NCBI GenBank assembly: GCA_035651655.1
Contig: DASRFG010000014.1
Span: 1-64,000, forward strand
Source: Terriglobales bacterium
GTDB taxonomy: Bacteria; Acidobacteriota; Terriglobia; Terriglobales; Acidobacteriaceae
Direction: 5' to 3'
DNA: 64,000 nt
A model generated the notes under the pieces. It made no database searches and was not told the origin of the DNA. It worked only from the letters and a program-made list of their open reading frames with translations. Below, piece by piece: positions 18,120 through 25,670 of this stretch (positions are counted from its first letter, which is position 1; each line of letters starts with the position of its first letter). The translations under genes were made by a program, and so were the position numbers.

Positions 18120-18240
18120 ACACAGCTGCGGAGCAGCGGCACAGCTTTTAGCCCAGCGCGCAAGCGCTGGGTAAGGCCAGGCAAACAACGCAAGCCCCGG
18201 AGGGCCATCCATGCTCAAGGGCGTAAGCCCGGCTTGTTCC
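18120..18240 (-). repeat. Dispersed GC-rich repeat, copy C (inverted, shortened)
   Basis: Inverted relative to copies A and B at 13.1-13.5 kb. It contains the complements of their blocks: CAGCTGCGGAGCAGCGGCAC, TAGCCCAGCGCGCAAGCGCT followed by GGGTA, GCAAGCCCCGGAGGGCC, and AAGGGCGTAAGCC. The distal half of the long copies is missing. It fills the gap between the permease and the CocE gene. Confidence 0.75.
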
Positions 18241-18271
18241 CGCCCAGCCCAGATGTTAACCTGCGCGATTC

Positions 18272-20038
18272 ATGAGATCGCTCCCGCAGATTGGCGCGCT
18301 GCTGATTTTCCTTGCGCTCTCCTCATTTGCTGACCTGCCCGACTTCGCCGTGGACAAAGACGTTGCGGTTCCCATGCGCGACGGTGCCGTGGTACGCGCG
18401 GACATCATGCGCCCGCGCCGTGGTAGTCGCTTCCCAACCCTCGTTTATCGCACGCCATATAACAAGGAAGAGGCCCTCAAGAATTCCACGACATTTCGCC
18501 ACGCGGTCGAACGCGGCTATGCGGTGGTCGTACAAGATGTGCGTGGCCGGTACGCCTCTGGAGGCGAGTTCGCGGCGTATGAGAACGAGGGGCGCGACGG
18601 GTACGACACCATTGAGTGGGCTGCACGCCAGCCTTGGTCAAGCGGCGACGTTGGTACCTTCGGCCTGTCTTATCCCGGAGCGGTGCAGTGGCTGGCCGCC
18701 ATTGAGACCCCGCCGCATCTCAAGGCAATGGTGCCGGCCATGACCTTCTCGACGCCGCGCCAGTTCTTTTATTCCAGCGGCGTCTTTGATATGTCCTGGA
18801 TCGAGTGGATCTGGAACAACATGGCTCCCGATGTCCGAATAAAGAAGAACCTTCCCGGCCCTCGGACCTATGCCGATGCCGTCGCCGACTGGAAACGTAA
18901 TCGCGAGAAGATGCTTAACGTTCTGCCTCTCGACTCACTGCCGGAGCTCCGCCAAATAGCTCCCTATTACTATGAGTGGTTGCACCATCCGCCCGAGGAT
19001 CCCTGGTGGAACTGGGCGGAGCTTCACGACAAGTACGATCGCGTACACGCCGCCGTGCTGAACCTCTCGGGCTGGTATGACGAAGATTATGGGCCGGAAG
19101 GGGCCACCACTAACTTTCTCGGGCTGGTGGCCTCGCGGAAGGGTGACGCTGACCCGCGCACCCATCTCTTGATCGGCCCATGGGTACACGGGGCGGAAGA
19201 AACCGGCATCACTCACTCGGGAGACCGCGAATTTGGGCGAGCGGCGCGGATTGATTATGACGACACTGTGCTCCGTTGGATGGACCATTATCTGCGCGGC
19301 ATCGACAACGGCGTCGAGCGGGAGGCCCCGGTTCGATTGTTCGTCATGGGGGACAATCGCTGGCGAGAAGGTCGCATCTGGCCACCTCAGGGAGTGCAAC
19401 CCACGGCGTTCTACATTGGCGGAAGTCACCGCAATGACCAGCCGAAAAATCGCGGTGTTCTGACCCGCAGTGCCCCGCAAGAAGAACGATCCACGGTCTT
19501 CACCGCCGATCCCGCACATCCCGTCACCGACCCTTACGCGGGCGTTCTCGGCGCCCACGATTTCCGCGAGTTGGCGAAACGCTCCGACGTGCTGGTTTTC
19601 GATACCGATCCACTAGAGCACGACCTCGAAGTCACTGGGCCGATCACAGCCGAGGTTTATGTTTCATGCGATTGTCGTGACTTTGATCTATGGGTGCGCC
19701 TGCTTGATGTTTTGCCCGATGGCACCGCTTACAACCTGATGAGTCCCGGATCTGACGTGTTGCGAGCCAGCCACCGGAATGCGCAGCATAGCCGTGAGAT
19801 GCTGAACCCCGGACAAATCTACAAACTGACTCTGCCCAATATGCGGTTGAGCAACGTCTTTAAGTCGGGCCATCGCATCCGGGTGCAGATTTCAGCGTCC
19901 TTCTTCCCCGATTTCTCTCGCAATTTGCAGAGTGGAAAATTGGAAACGACTTCTGCAGAGATGCGGAAAGCCAACATTCACATCCACCACGGACGGGGCC
20001 ATGCCTCGCGACTTGTACTGCCGGTAATGCCTCGATGA
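18272..20038 (+). CDS. CocE/NonD family (peptidase S15-like) hydrolase, exported
   Basis: A 588-residue alpha/beta hydrolase with an N-terminal signal (RSLPQIGALLIFLALSSFA). The S15 domain spans about residues 30-310, with nucleophile Ser133 in GTFGLSYPGAVQ and the preceding oxyanion-type stretch YRTPYNKEEA. The C-terminal jelly-roll (about 360-585) is typical of X-Pro dipeptidyl peptidases and cocaine esterase. Substrates may be acyl esters, amides or beta-lactam-like compounds; the sequence does not decide. Its stop overlaps the start of the propeller/PHP gene by four bases, so both are translated together. Confidence 0.88.
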   Translation: MRSLPQIGALLIFLALSSFADLPDFAVDKDVAVPMRDGAVVRADIMRPRRGSRFPTLVYRTPYNKEEALKNSTTFRHAVERGYAVVVQDVRGRYASGGEFAAYENEGRDGYDTIEWAARQPWSSGDVGTFGLSYPGAVQWLAAIETPPHLKAMVPAMTFSTPRQFFYSSGVFDMSWIEWIWNNMAPDVRIKKNLPGPRTYADAVADWKRNREKMLNVLPLDSLPELRQIAPYYYEWLHHPPEDPWWNWAELHDKYDRVHAAVLNLSGWYDEDYGPEGATTNFLGLVASRKGDADPRTHLLIGPWVHGAEETGITHSGDREFGRAARIDYDDTVLRWMDHYLRGIDNGVEREAPVRLFVMGDNRWREGRIWPPQGVQPTAFYIGGSHRNDQPKNRGVLTRSAPQEERSTVFTADPAHPVTDPYAGVLGAHDFRELAKRSDVLVFDTDPLEHDLEVTGPITAEVYVSCDCRDFDLWVRLLDVLPDGTAYNLMSPGSDVLRASHRNAQHSREMLNPGQIYKLTLPNMRLSNVFKSGHRIRVQISASFFPDFSRNLQSGKLETTSAEMRKANIHIHHGRGHASRLVLPVMPR

Positions 20039-22581
20039 ATCGAGAGAAGAAATTGCGCCTGCGAATTCTAATTGTATTAATGCTTGTCGCACCCTGCGCC
20101 TTTGGCCAGCGTCGTCCCCTATTGCAGCAGATTGATCTCCCTCATCCTTATTACTACCGAGAAATGTACCTGCCCCAGCTCACGACGGGGCCGAGCGCGG
20201 TCGCGTGGTCTCCAGATTCGAAGTCGCTGGTCTATTCCATGGCTGGAACGCTTTGGCGGCAGGAGCCCGGGTCCTCCACGGCGCAACAATTAACTGACGG
20301 ACCCGGCTACGACTACCAACCGGACTGTTCACCTGATGGCCGTTGGATCGTTTACACCTCGTACTACAAAGATGCATACGAGCTCCATGTTCTGGACTTG
20401 CAGACTGGTCACTCCCAGGCGATCACCAGCGGCGGCAACGTCAATGCAGAGCCGCGCTGGTCGCCAGACGGCAAGCACATCGCTTTCGTATCCACAGCCT
20501 ACAATCGCCGCTTTCATATATTCGTGGCTGACGTTGCAGAGGGTGTGCTCGGCAACGTGCAGAGGCTCACAGGTGAAACTCGAAGCTCTCTGCCCCGCTA
20601 CTACTACAGCCAGTTCGATACGGAGATCAGCCCGGTGTGGTCGCCCGATGGTTCGGACCTGGTATTCATTTCCAATCGCGGACACATCTATGGCAGCGGC
20701 GGGTTCTGGCGAATGAAAGCACAACCCGGCGCCGAAGCCCATGAGATCCACTATGAAGAGACCACATGGAAAGCCCGGCCGGATTTCTCACCCGACGGCA
20801 AGCGTCTGGTCTACGCCTCATATCTCGGCAGGCAGTGGCACCAGCTTTGGCTTTTACCGTCCAAAGGGGGAGATGCCTTTCCCATTTCTTATGGCGAGTT
20901 CGACAACATCAATCCGCGCTGGTCTCCCAACGGCAAGCACATCGCGTTCATCTCTAACCGTGGGGGAAACACCTCACTGTGGATACAAGAAGCTCTCGGC
21001 GGAGCGCAAACCCAAATTATTCCCACGGAGCGTCGCTATCGAAAGCCAATGGGCACGCTGACCATCAGCGTCACTGACAACAAAGGGCAGCTCACGCCGG
21101 CGCGCGTCTCCATCCTTGGTCAGGACGGCCGGGCTTATGCTCCCGATGACGACTGGATGCGCGGCGATGACAGCTTTGATCCCACGGCTCCGTTCGAAGT
21201 GCATTATTTCCATACGCCCGGAAAAAGCACCATCAGAGTTCCCGTGGGCGAGATTTCGGTCGAGACGATGAAGGGACTCGACTATGAGGTAAATAAACGA
21301 GAACTGCAAATCGCACCCGGCCAGAATACTGAGATCACACTTCGTCTGCAGCCTCTCTTGGTGCGCAATGAGCCCGGATATCGTTGGGCCAGCGCTGATC
21401 TCCACGTGCACATGAACTATGCGGGTGCTTATCGCGACACTCCGCGCAGACTAGTAATGCAAGCAACTGCAGAGAACCTCGGGCTGGTGGAAGATTTAGT
21501 TGTCAACAAAGAGCAGCGGATTCCGGATATCTCGTATTTCCGCACTGATCCCGATCCCGCGTCCACGCCCGACATGCTGCTTATGCACAGCCAGGAATTC
21601 CATACCAGCTATTGGGGACATCTTGGGGCACTCAATCTGACCAGAAATTTTATTTTGCCGGGCTATGCTGGCTATCCCGAGACCGGCGCAGCGAGCTTGG
21701 TTCCTACAAATGCCGATGTCGCTGACCTGGCCCACGCTCAGCAGGGAGTCGTGGGATACGTGCACCCCTTTGAATCCCTTCCCGATCCGGCCAACCCTGC
21801 GCCACTCACTGATGAGTTGCCGGTCGATGTCGCGCTCGGCAAGGTTGACTACATTGAAATTGTCGGCTTCAGCGATCACAGGTCGACCGCCGAGGTCTGG
21901 TACAAGCTGCTGAACTGCGGGTTTCGGATACCCACAGGAGCCGGCACCGATGCCATGGCAAACTTCGCATCGTTGCGTGGCCCGGTCGGCTTGAACCGCG
22001 TGTACGCGAGAATTCCGGACAAGCAGGGACCGAATACCCGGTTGGATCCTCAGGTCTGGCTGGATTCGCTTCGCAAGGGGCACACCTTTGCGACCAATGG
22101 CCCCTTGCTGGGGTTCACCCTGGGCGGCCAGAACCTCGGCGAGGAATTGAAGTTGCCGGGTCAGCAGGAAGTCAAATTTACTGCCTGGATGCGTTCTATT
22201 GTGCCGGTTGATCATCTTGAATTAGTTTGCAATGGCCAAGTCGCTAAGGACCTCAGATTAGGTCCCGCTCGAACTGCCGCGGACATTCAGGGAACCCTCC
22301 CGATTTCGAAGAGCGGCTGGTGCCTCTTGCGGGCATGGAATGAAAAAGCCCACCATGCGGTGCTCGACCTTTACCCATATGCAACCACTAGTCCCGTGTA
22401 TATCAATGTGGGCTCCGCACCCGTCCGATCGGCAAACGATGCTACATATTTTGTGGCTTGGATTGATAGGTTGACCCAGGCGGCGAAAGCCTTTTTGGAC
22501 TGGAACAGCGAAGCCGAGAAGGCCCATGTCCTGAAACAGCTATCTGACGCCCGGAATGTTTACGCCCGACAACTCAAGTAA
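20035..22581 (+). CDS. TolB-like propeller fused to PHP/CehA-type metallohydrolase domain
   Basis: An 848-residue exported protein with an N-terminal signal (LRILIVLMLVAPCAFG). Six PD40 blades span residues about 50-340 (WSPDSKSLVYS, SPDGRWIVYTS, WSPDGKHIAFVS, WSPDGSDLVFIS, FSPDGKRLVYAS, WSPNGKHIAFIS), and a short Ig-like linker follows. The C-terminal part has PHP/CehA-McbA features: DLHVHMNYAGAY, GVVGYVHPFE, VGFSDH and PTGAGTDAM, giving clustered His/Asp metal ligands. A periplasmic phosphoesterase or amide/carbamate hydrolase is plausible. It overlaps the CocE gene by ATGA, implying joint action on one substrate class. Confidence 0.85.
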   Translation: MNREKKLRLRILIVLMLVAPCAFGQRRPLLQQIDLPHPYYYREMYLPQLTTGPSAVAWSPDSKSLVYSMAGTLWRQEPGSSTAQQLTDGPGYDYQPDCSPDGRWIVYTSYYKDAYELHVLDLQTGHSQAITSGGNVNAEPRWSPDGKHIAFVSTAYNRRFHIFVADVAEGVLGNVQRLTGETRSSLPRYYYSQFDTEISPVWSPDGSDLVFISNRGHIYGSGGFWRMKAQPGAEAHEIHYEETTWKARPDFSPDGKRLVYASYLGRQWHQLWLLPSKGGDAFPISYGEFDNINPRWSPNGKHIAFISNRGGNTSLWIQEALGGAQTQIIPTERRYRKPMGTLTISVTDNKGQLTPARVSILGQDGRAYAPDDDWMRGDDSFDPTAPFEVHYFHTPGKSTIRVPVGEISVETMKGLDYEVNKRELQIAPGQNTEITLRLQPLLVRNEPGYRWASADLHVHMNYAGAYRDTPRRLVMQATAENLGLVEDLVVNKEQRIPDISYFRTDPDPASTPDMLLMHSQEFHTSYWGHLGALNLTRNFILPGYAGYPETGAASLVPTNADVADLAHAQQGVVGYVHPFESLPDPANPAPLTDELPVDVALGKVDYIEIVGFSDHRSTAEVWYKLLNCGFRIPTGAGTDAMANFASLRGPVGLNRVYARIPDKQGPNTRLDPQVWLDSLRKGHTFATNGPLLGFTLGGQNLGEELKLPGQQEVKFTAWMRSIVPVDHLELVCNGQVAKDLRLGPARTAADIQGTLPISKSGWCLLRAWNEKAHHAVLDLYPYATTSPVYINVGSAPVRSANDATYFVAWIDRLTQAAKAFLDWNSEAEKAHVLKQLSDARNVYARQLK

Positions 22582-22598
22582 GCATGCTTGATCGGGAT

Positions 22599-22630
22599 CT
22601 CAAACAAACACATCACATTTGAGGTTTTTT
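22599..22630 (+). terminator. Putative intrinsic terminator
   Basis: CTCAAA and TTTGAG (22599-22604 and 22618-22623) form a six-base stem with a 13-base loop, followed by GTTTTTT. It lies 18 bases after the propeller/PHP stop codon. The stem is weak and A/T-rich, so confidence is limited. Confidence 0.4.
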
Positions 22631-22694
22631 CTGACGTGAACTACACTTCCGGCTACCGGGGCCCTAATGCCCCCACCGTGATGTGAGGTACCCC

Positions 22695-23288
22695 ATGGCA
22701 GTGGCTTCTTCTTCCCGGCAGGTGATCTCGATTGCTAGCCTCGTGCAAGATCTGCGCAATTTTCCGGAACGCTCTTTCGTCTCAACCGAAGAAATCCGGC
22801 GCTTCCTGGCGGAACACCCGGTGGATCCGGCTTCACTCGATGGCTACTTGTTCTGGGATGCTCAACACTACACCCGCAACCTTATTGACAAAACGCCGCT
22901 CTACGAGTTGGTCGCCATCTGTTGGGAAGTTGGCCATCACAGTTCCATTCATAATCACCGCGACCAAAACTGCTGGATGGCGGTCCCGATCGGCCGGCTG
23001 ATGGTGCAGAACTATCGCGTGCTCTTTCAGGACTTGAAAGCTGGGAAATGCCACATTGAGAAGTCGTTTGCGGTGCAGATGGATGCGGCAAATCCGGTGG
23101 CGGTGGATCCCAATGCCCCAGTGCACAAGGTCTACAATCCGCGCGAGTGGGCCCAGCGCGCGGTCAGCTTGCACGTTTACTCGCGGCCATTCGATAACTG
23201 CGATGTCTATTCAGAGGAGCAGCAGACGTGCGGCACCATTGCTCTGAGCTACACCTCCGAGCGGGGCGTACGCTCTCGCCCAGCCTGA
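22695..23288 (+). CDS. Cysteine dioxygenase family protein
   Basis: A 197-residue cupin-fold thiol dioxygenase. The iron ligands are visible as His86 and His88 (SSIHNHRDQNC) and His144 (VHKVYNP). The second-sphere SxHxY triad is SLHVYSRPF (Ser158, His160, Tyr162), and Cys93 could form the Cys-Tyr crosslink with Tyr162, as in type I cysteine dioxygenase. It should oxidise cysteine to cysteine sulfinate; 3-mercaptopropionate is an alternative. The ATG at 22695 is preceded by GAGG; a GTG at 22683 is less likely. No sulfur genes are adjacent. Confidence 0.88.
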   Translation: MAVASSSRQVISIASLVQDLRNFPERSFVSTEEIRRFLAEHPVDPASLDGYLFWDAQHYTRNLIDKTPLYELVAICWEVGHHSSIHNHRDQNCWMAVPIGRLMVQNYRVLFQDLKAGKCHIEKSFAVQMDAANPVAVDPNAPVHKVYNPREWAQRAVSLHVYSRPFDNCDVYSEEQQTCGTIALSYTSERGVRSRPA

Positions 23289-23376
23289 CAGACTGGTGGC
23301 GCCGAATTGACTACCAACTCAAGCTTCTGTAACGTTGATTGTTGCCCTGTGTCTGCAGTTAGGACCTGGAGGAATT

Positions 23377-23568
23377 ATGTTTGAGGGTCTGTTTCAACCC
23401 ATGCATCTGTTGGTGATCTTTGCCATCGCTCTCTTCATCTTCGGACCCAAAAAGCTACCCGAATTGGGCAAAGGGATTGGCGATGGCATTCGCGCACTCA
23501 AGGAAGGTCTGCGCGACGATTCCAGCAAATCTGCGGAGAAGGCTCCGGATCAAACCATCAAGAGCTGA
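23377..23568 (+). CDS. tatA: Twin-arginine translocase subunit TatA/TatE
   Basis: A 63-residue protein with a short N-terminal membrane helix (HLLVIFAIALFIFGPKKLPE), the conserved FGPKKLPELGKGIG hinge, and an amphipathic helix (GDGIRALKEGLRDD) with a charged tail. It oligomerises in the inner membrane and forms the passage for folded proteins with RR signals. GGAGGAATT directly precedes the ATG at 23377; the longer frame from 23335 is not needed. No tatB or tatC is adjacent. Two proteins with Tat-type signals are encoded further right (32699 and 57524). Confidence 0.9.
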   Translation: MFEGLFQPMHLLVIFAIALFIFGPKKLPELGKGIGDGIRALKEGLRDDSSKSAEKAPDQTIKS

Positions 23569-23634
23569 CCGGCCCTGCTGTCCGATTGGGAGTGGTCCAG
23601 GCCTGGGGCCACAGTCGTCCAAATGGATAAAAAA

Positions 23635-23667
23635 ACCGGGAGCATTGGACTAGCCAATGCTCCCGGT
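23635..23667 (-). terminator. Intrinsic terminator of pilin gene 1
   Basis: A perfect 14-bp stem (ACCGGGAGCATTGG and its complement) with a five-base loop. On the minus strand it is followed by a run of seven T. It lies 20 bases after the stop of the pilin gene at 23688-24176. The core GGGAGCATTG is shared with the terminator of the second pilin. It may also stop transcripts from tatA. Confidence 0.9.
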
Positions 23668-23687
23668 TCGCTATGTTCGATACGGCG

Positions 23688-24176
23688 TTACTGCAACACA
23701 GTCGCAGCGCCACAGTTCGCGATTGCAGCCTGCGCGAAGTGGATCACAGCATCTTCAACCGAGCAGAAGGAGCGCACGCCGGTTTGGTTCTGAGTAACCG
23801 GGTCCGAATTCACCAGGTAAGTGGTGAGTGCGCCTGCCGCGTTCGCGTTACCACCAACTGCGGTGAAGTTGTAACCACTCTTGGAACCTCCGCCCAGCGT
23901 GGTGTCAATTAAGCACGCCTGGGCGTTTGTGGCTACGCAACCTGCGCCGCCACCGCCACCAAGGTTAGCCAGAGCCGCAGCATAACCGAAGGTCGGAAAT
24001 GCAACGTTATAAGAGATTTCCGCAGTGTTGATGGTACGCACCGAAGCCACAGCCGATGATTCGTTGGCGGCGATCCTGGCGCGCAACAAGTTCGGAATAG
24101 CAATCGCAGCGATGATCAGGATGATCGCTACTACGATCAGCAACTCAATCAATGAAAAGCCTTTATCTTTACGCAT
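23688..24176 (-). CDS. Type IV pilin (PilA-like), copy 1
   Basis: A 162-residue prepilin. The short leader MRKDKG is cut before Phe (GFSLIELLIVVAI), followed by the Glu5-containing hydrophobic helix and the IPNLLRARIAANESSAVASV stretch typical of acidobacterial and deltaproteobacterial pilins. The C-terminal domain has a Gly-rich loop (LGGGGGAGC) and four Cys. The ATG at 24176 has GAGGA upstream; longer frames are not supported. It differs from copy 2 (24560-25048) at only six positions, with the last ~38 residues identical. A candidate sigma-54 promoter and a strong terminator flank it, so it forms its own transcript. Confidence 0.92.
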   Translation of the reverse strand: MRKDKGFSLIELLIVVAIILIIAAIAIPNLLRARIAANESSAVASVRTINTAEISYNVAFPTFGYAAALANLGGGGGAGCVATNAQACLIDTTLGGGSKSGYNFTAVGGNANAAGALTTYLVNSDPVTQNQTGVRSFCSVEDAVIHFAQAAIANCGAATVLQ

Positions 24177-24240
24177 CTTTTTTCCTCGACTCGGGATGAA
24201 CAAAATTTGACCCCTTGGGGGTGTAATCTCCACATTCTCA

Positions 24241-24258
24241 ATTGCATTTTCCTCGCCA
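24241..24258 (-). promoter_or_regulatory. Candidate sigma-54 promoter of pilin gene 1
   Basis: On the minus strand TGGCGAGGAAAATGCAAT has the GG-N10-GC spacing of -24/-12 promoters with TGGC and TGCA cores. It would start transcription about 57 bases before the ATG. Pilin genes are commonly sigma-54/PilR dependent. A matching element is present before copy 2. Confidence 0.45.
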
Positions 24259-24506
24259 GTTCGGGCCAGGGATCGGTTTAAAGTAACCCTATTTGATTCA
24301 GCCATTTAACTTCGTATGTGGCCTGGACTTCGAGCCAAAATTCGCAGTGATTGACATTTTTTGTCGCCAGACTGAGGGTGGGCGACATTTTCCGTCAGCC
24401 CGTCTGATATGCAGGTTCGTTGCGGATGGCCCAAGTGCGTGCCGGCATATTCCTCACGATGAGCTGGCAGAAAGGACGCCGGGAGGACTTGGATCGCAAA
24501 AAAGAA

Positions 24507-24533
24507 GGGAGCATTGAATCTCTCAATGCTCCC
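24507..24533 (-). terminator. Intrinsic terminator of pilin gene 2
   Basis: An 11-bp perfect stem (GGGAGCATTGA and its complement, five-base loop) followed on the minus strand by TTCTTTTTT. It lies 26 bases past the stop of the second pilin. The stem core is the same as in the first pilin terminator, showing that the duplication included the 3' flank. Confidence 0.85.
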
Positions 24534-24559
24534 AGATATTGCGACGAGATTTGCTCTAA

Positions 24560-25048
24560 CTATTGCAGTACAGTCGCAGCGCCACAGTTCGCGATTGCAG
24601 CCTGCGCGAAGTGGATCACAGCGTCTTCAACCGAGCAGAAGGAGCGCACGCCGGTCTGGTTCTGCGTTACCGGGTTGGTGTTCACCAGGTAAGTGGTGAG
24701 CGCGCCTGCCGCGTTGGCGTTGCCGCCAACTGCGGTGAAGTTGTAGCCACTCTTGGTGCCGCCGCCCAGGGTAGTGTCGAGCAAGCAAGCCTGCGCGTTT
24801 GTGGCTACGCAACCTGCACCGCCACCGCCACCAAGGTTAGCCAGAGCCGCAGCATAACCGAAGGTCGGGAATGCGATATTGTACGAAATTTCCGCGGTGT
24901 TAATGGTACGCACCGAGGCCACAGCCGATGATTCATTGGCGGCGATTCTGGCGCGCAACAAGTTCGGTATAGCAATAGCAGCGATAATCAGGATGATCGC
25001 TACCACGATCAGCAACTCAATTAGTGAAAAGCCTTTTTGCTTCCGCAT
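24560..25048 (-). CDS. Type IV pilin (PilA-like), copy 2
   Basis: A 162-residue prepilin with leader MRKQKG, cleavage before Phe, Glu5 and the standard hydrophobic helix. Compared with copy 1 it has Gln for Asp at position 4 and conservative changes elsewhere (Val/Ile, Ile/Leu, two Ser/Thr, Asp/Asn). The near identity at both the DNA and protein level points to recent duplication or gene conversion. The ATG has a GAGGAAAAC ribosome site. It lies upstream of copy 1 in transcription direction but is separated by its own terminator. Either copy may be the main fibre subunit. Confidence 0.92.
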   Translation of the reverse strand: MRKQKGFSLIELLIVVAIILIIAAIAIPNLLRARIAANESSAVASVRTINTAEISYNIAFPTFGYAAALANLGGGGGAGCVATNAQACLLDTTLGGGTKSGYNFTAVGGNANAAGALTTYLVNTNPVTQNQTGVRSFCSVEDAVIHFAQAAIANCGAATVLQ

Positions 25049-25094
25049 GTTTTCCTCGCTCCGAGATATTTAGGGGACTTCGGTGGTATTACTA

Positions 25095-25110
25095 GGCAGG
25101 TTGGTCGCCA
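25095..25110 (-). promoter_or_regulatory. Candidate sigma-54 promoter of pilin gene 2
   Basis: Minus-strand TGGCGACCAACCTGCC shows GG-N10-GC spacing and shares the TGGCGA start with the element before copy 1. It would initiate about 37 bases before the start codon. A sigma-70-like TTGACA at 25160-25165 has only a poor -10 match. Confidence 0.4.
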
Positions 25111-25325
25111 TTCGTATGGCAGGCCTGGTTCAGTGCACGAAACGCGCTAAGTGTAGGGGTGTCAACGACTTTTCGATTGGGTTGTAAGAAACTTTTCGTG
25201 ATGTGCTAGCGTCGAATGACAGAATTTGTCATTATTTCTTGCCAAACTGCGTCTCTCGGTTTTTTTCATCGTTCGCCAGAGGATTGGCCGCTACTTTTAA
25301 CGATGCCCACGAAAGGAATGCCAGA

Positions 25326-25610
25326 ATGCCCAAATACGTCATTGAACGAGAAATCCCCGGCGCTGGGAAATTGAAGCCTCAAGAGCTACAAGCCGTGTCG
25401 CAGAAATCTTGTGAGGTTCTAAGGAATCTCGGTCCGCAAATTCAGTGGGTGCACAGCTACGTCACCGACAATAAGATCTATTGTATTTACATTGCTCCCA
25501 ACGCCGAACTGATACGCGAGCACGCCCGTAAAGGAGGTTTTCCCGCAAACCAGGTCTCTGAAGTTAAGACTGTGATTGACCCGACGACTGGAGAAAACCA
25601 CCCCGCCTAG
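25326..25610 (+). CDS. DUF4242 (SCO4226-like) small protein
   Basis: A 94-residue ferredoxin-like-fold protein of the DUF4242 family: PKYVIEREIPGAGKL at the start, QIQWVHSYVTDNKIYCIYIA in the middle, and REHARKGGFPANQVSEVKTV at the end. A Streptomyces relative binds nickel, but a metal role here is inference. The ATG at 25326 is preceded by AAGGAA; the frame extends upstream without support. A seven-base inverted repeat (AATGACA and its complement, 25215-25233) lies in the upstream region and could be an operator. Confidence 0.75.
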   Translation: MPKYVIEREIPGAGKLKPQELQAVSQKSCEVLRNLGPQIQWVHSYVTDNKIYCIYIAPNAELIREHARKGGFPANQVSEVKTVIDPTTGENHPA

Positions 25611-25670
25611 CCGCGATGGCCTGGGCTCGATGACGGGGAAAGCTGATTTTAGATAAGAACAGTACTGTGG

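Noticed and set aside
25160-25165. Sigma-70 promoter (TTGACA) for the second pilin
   Set aside because: No acceptable -10 at 16-18 bases; the closer -24/-12 element fits better, although neither is proven.
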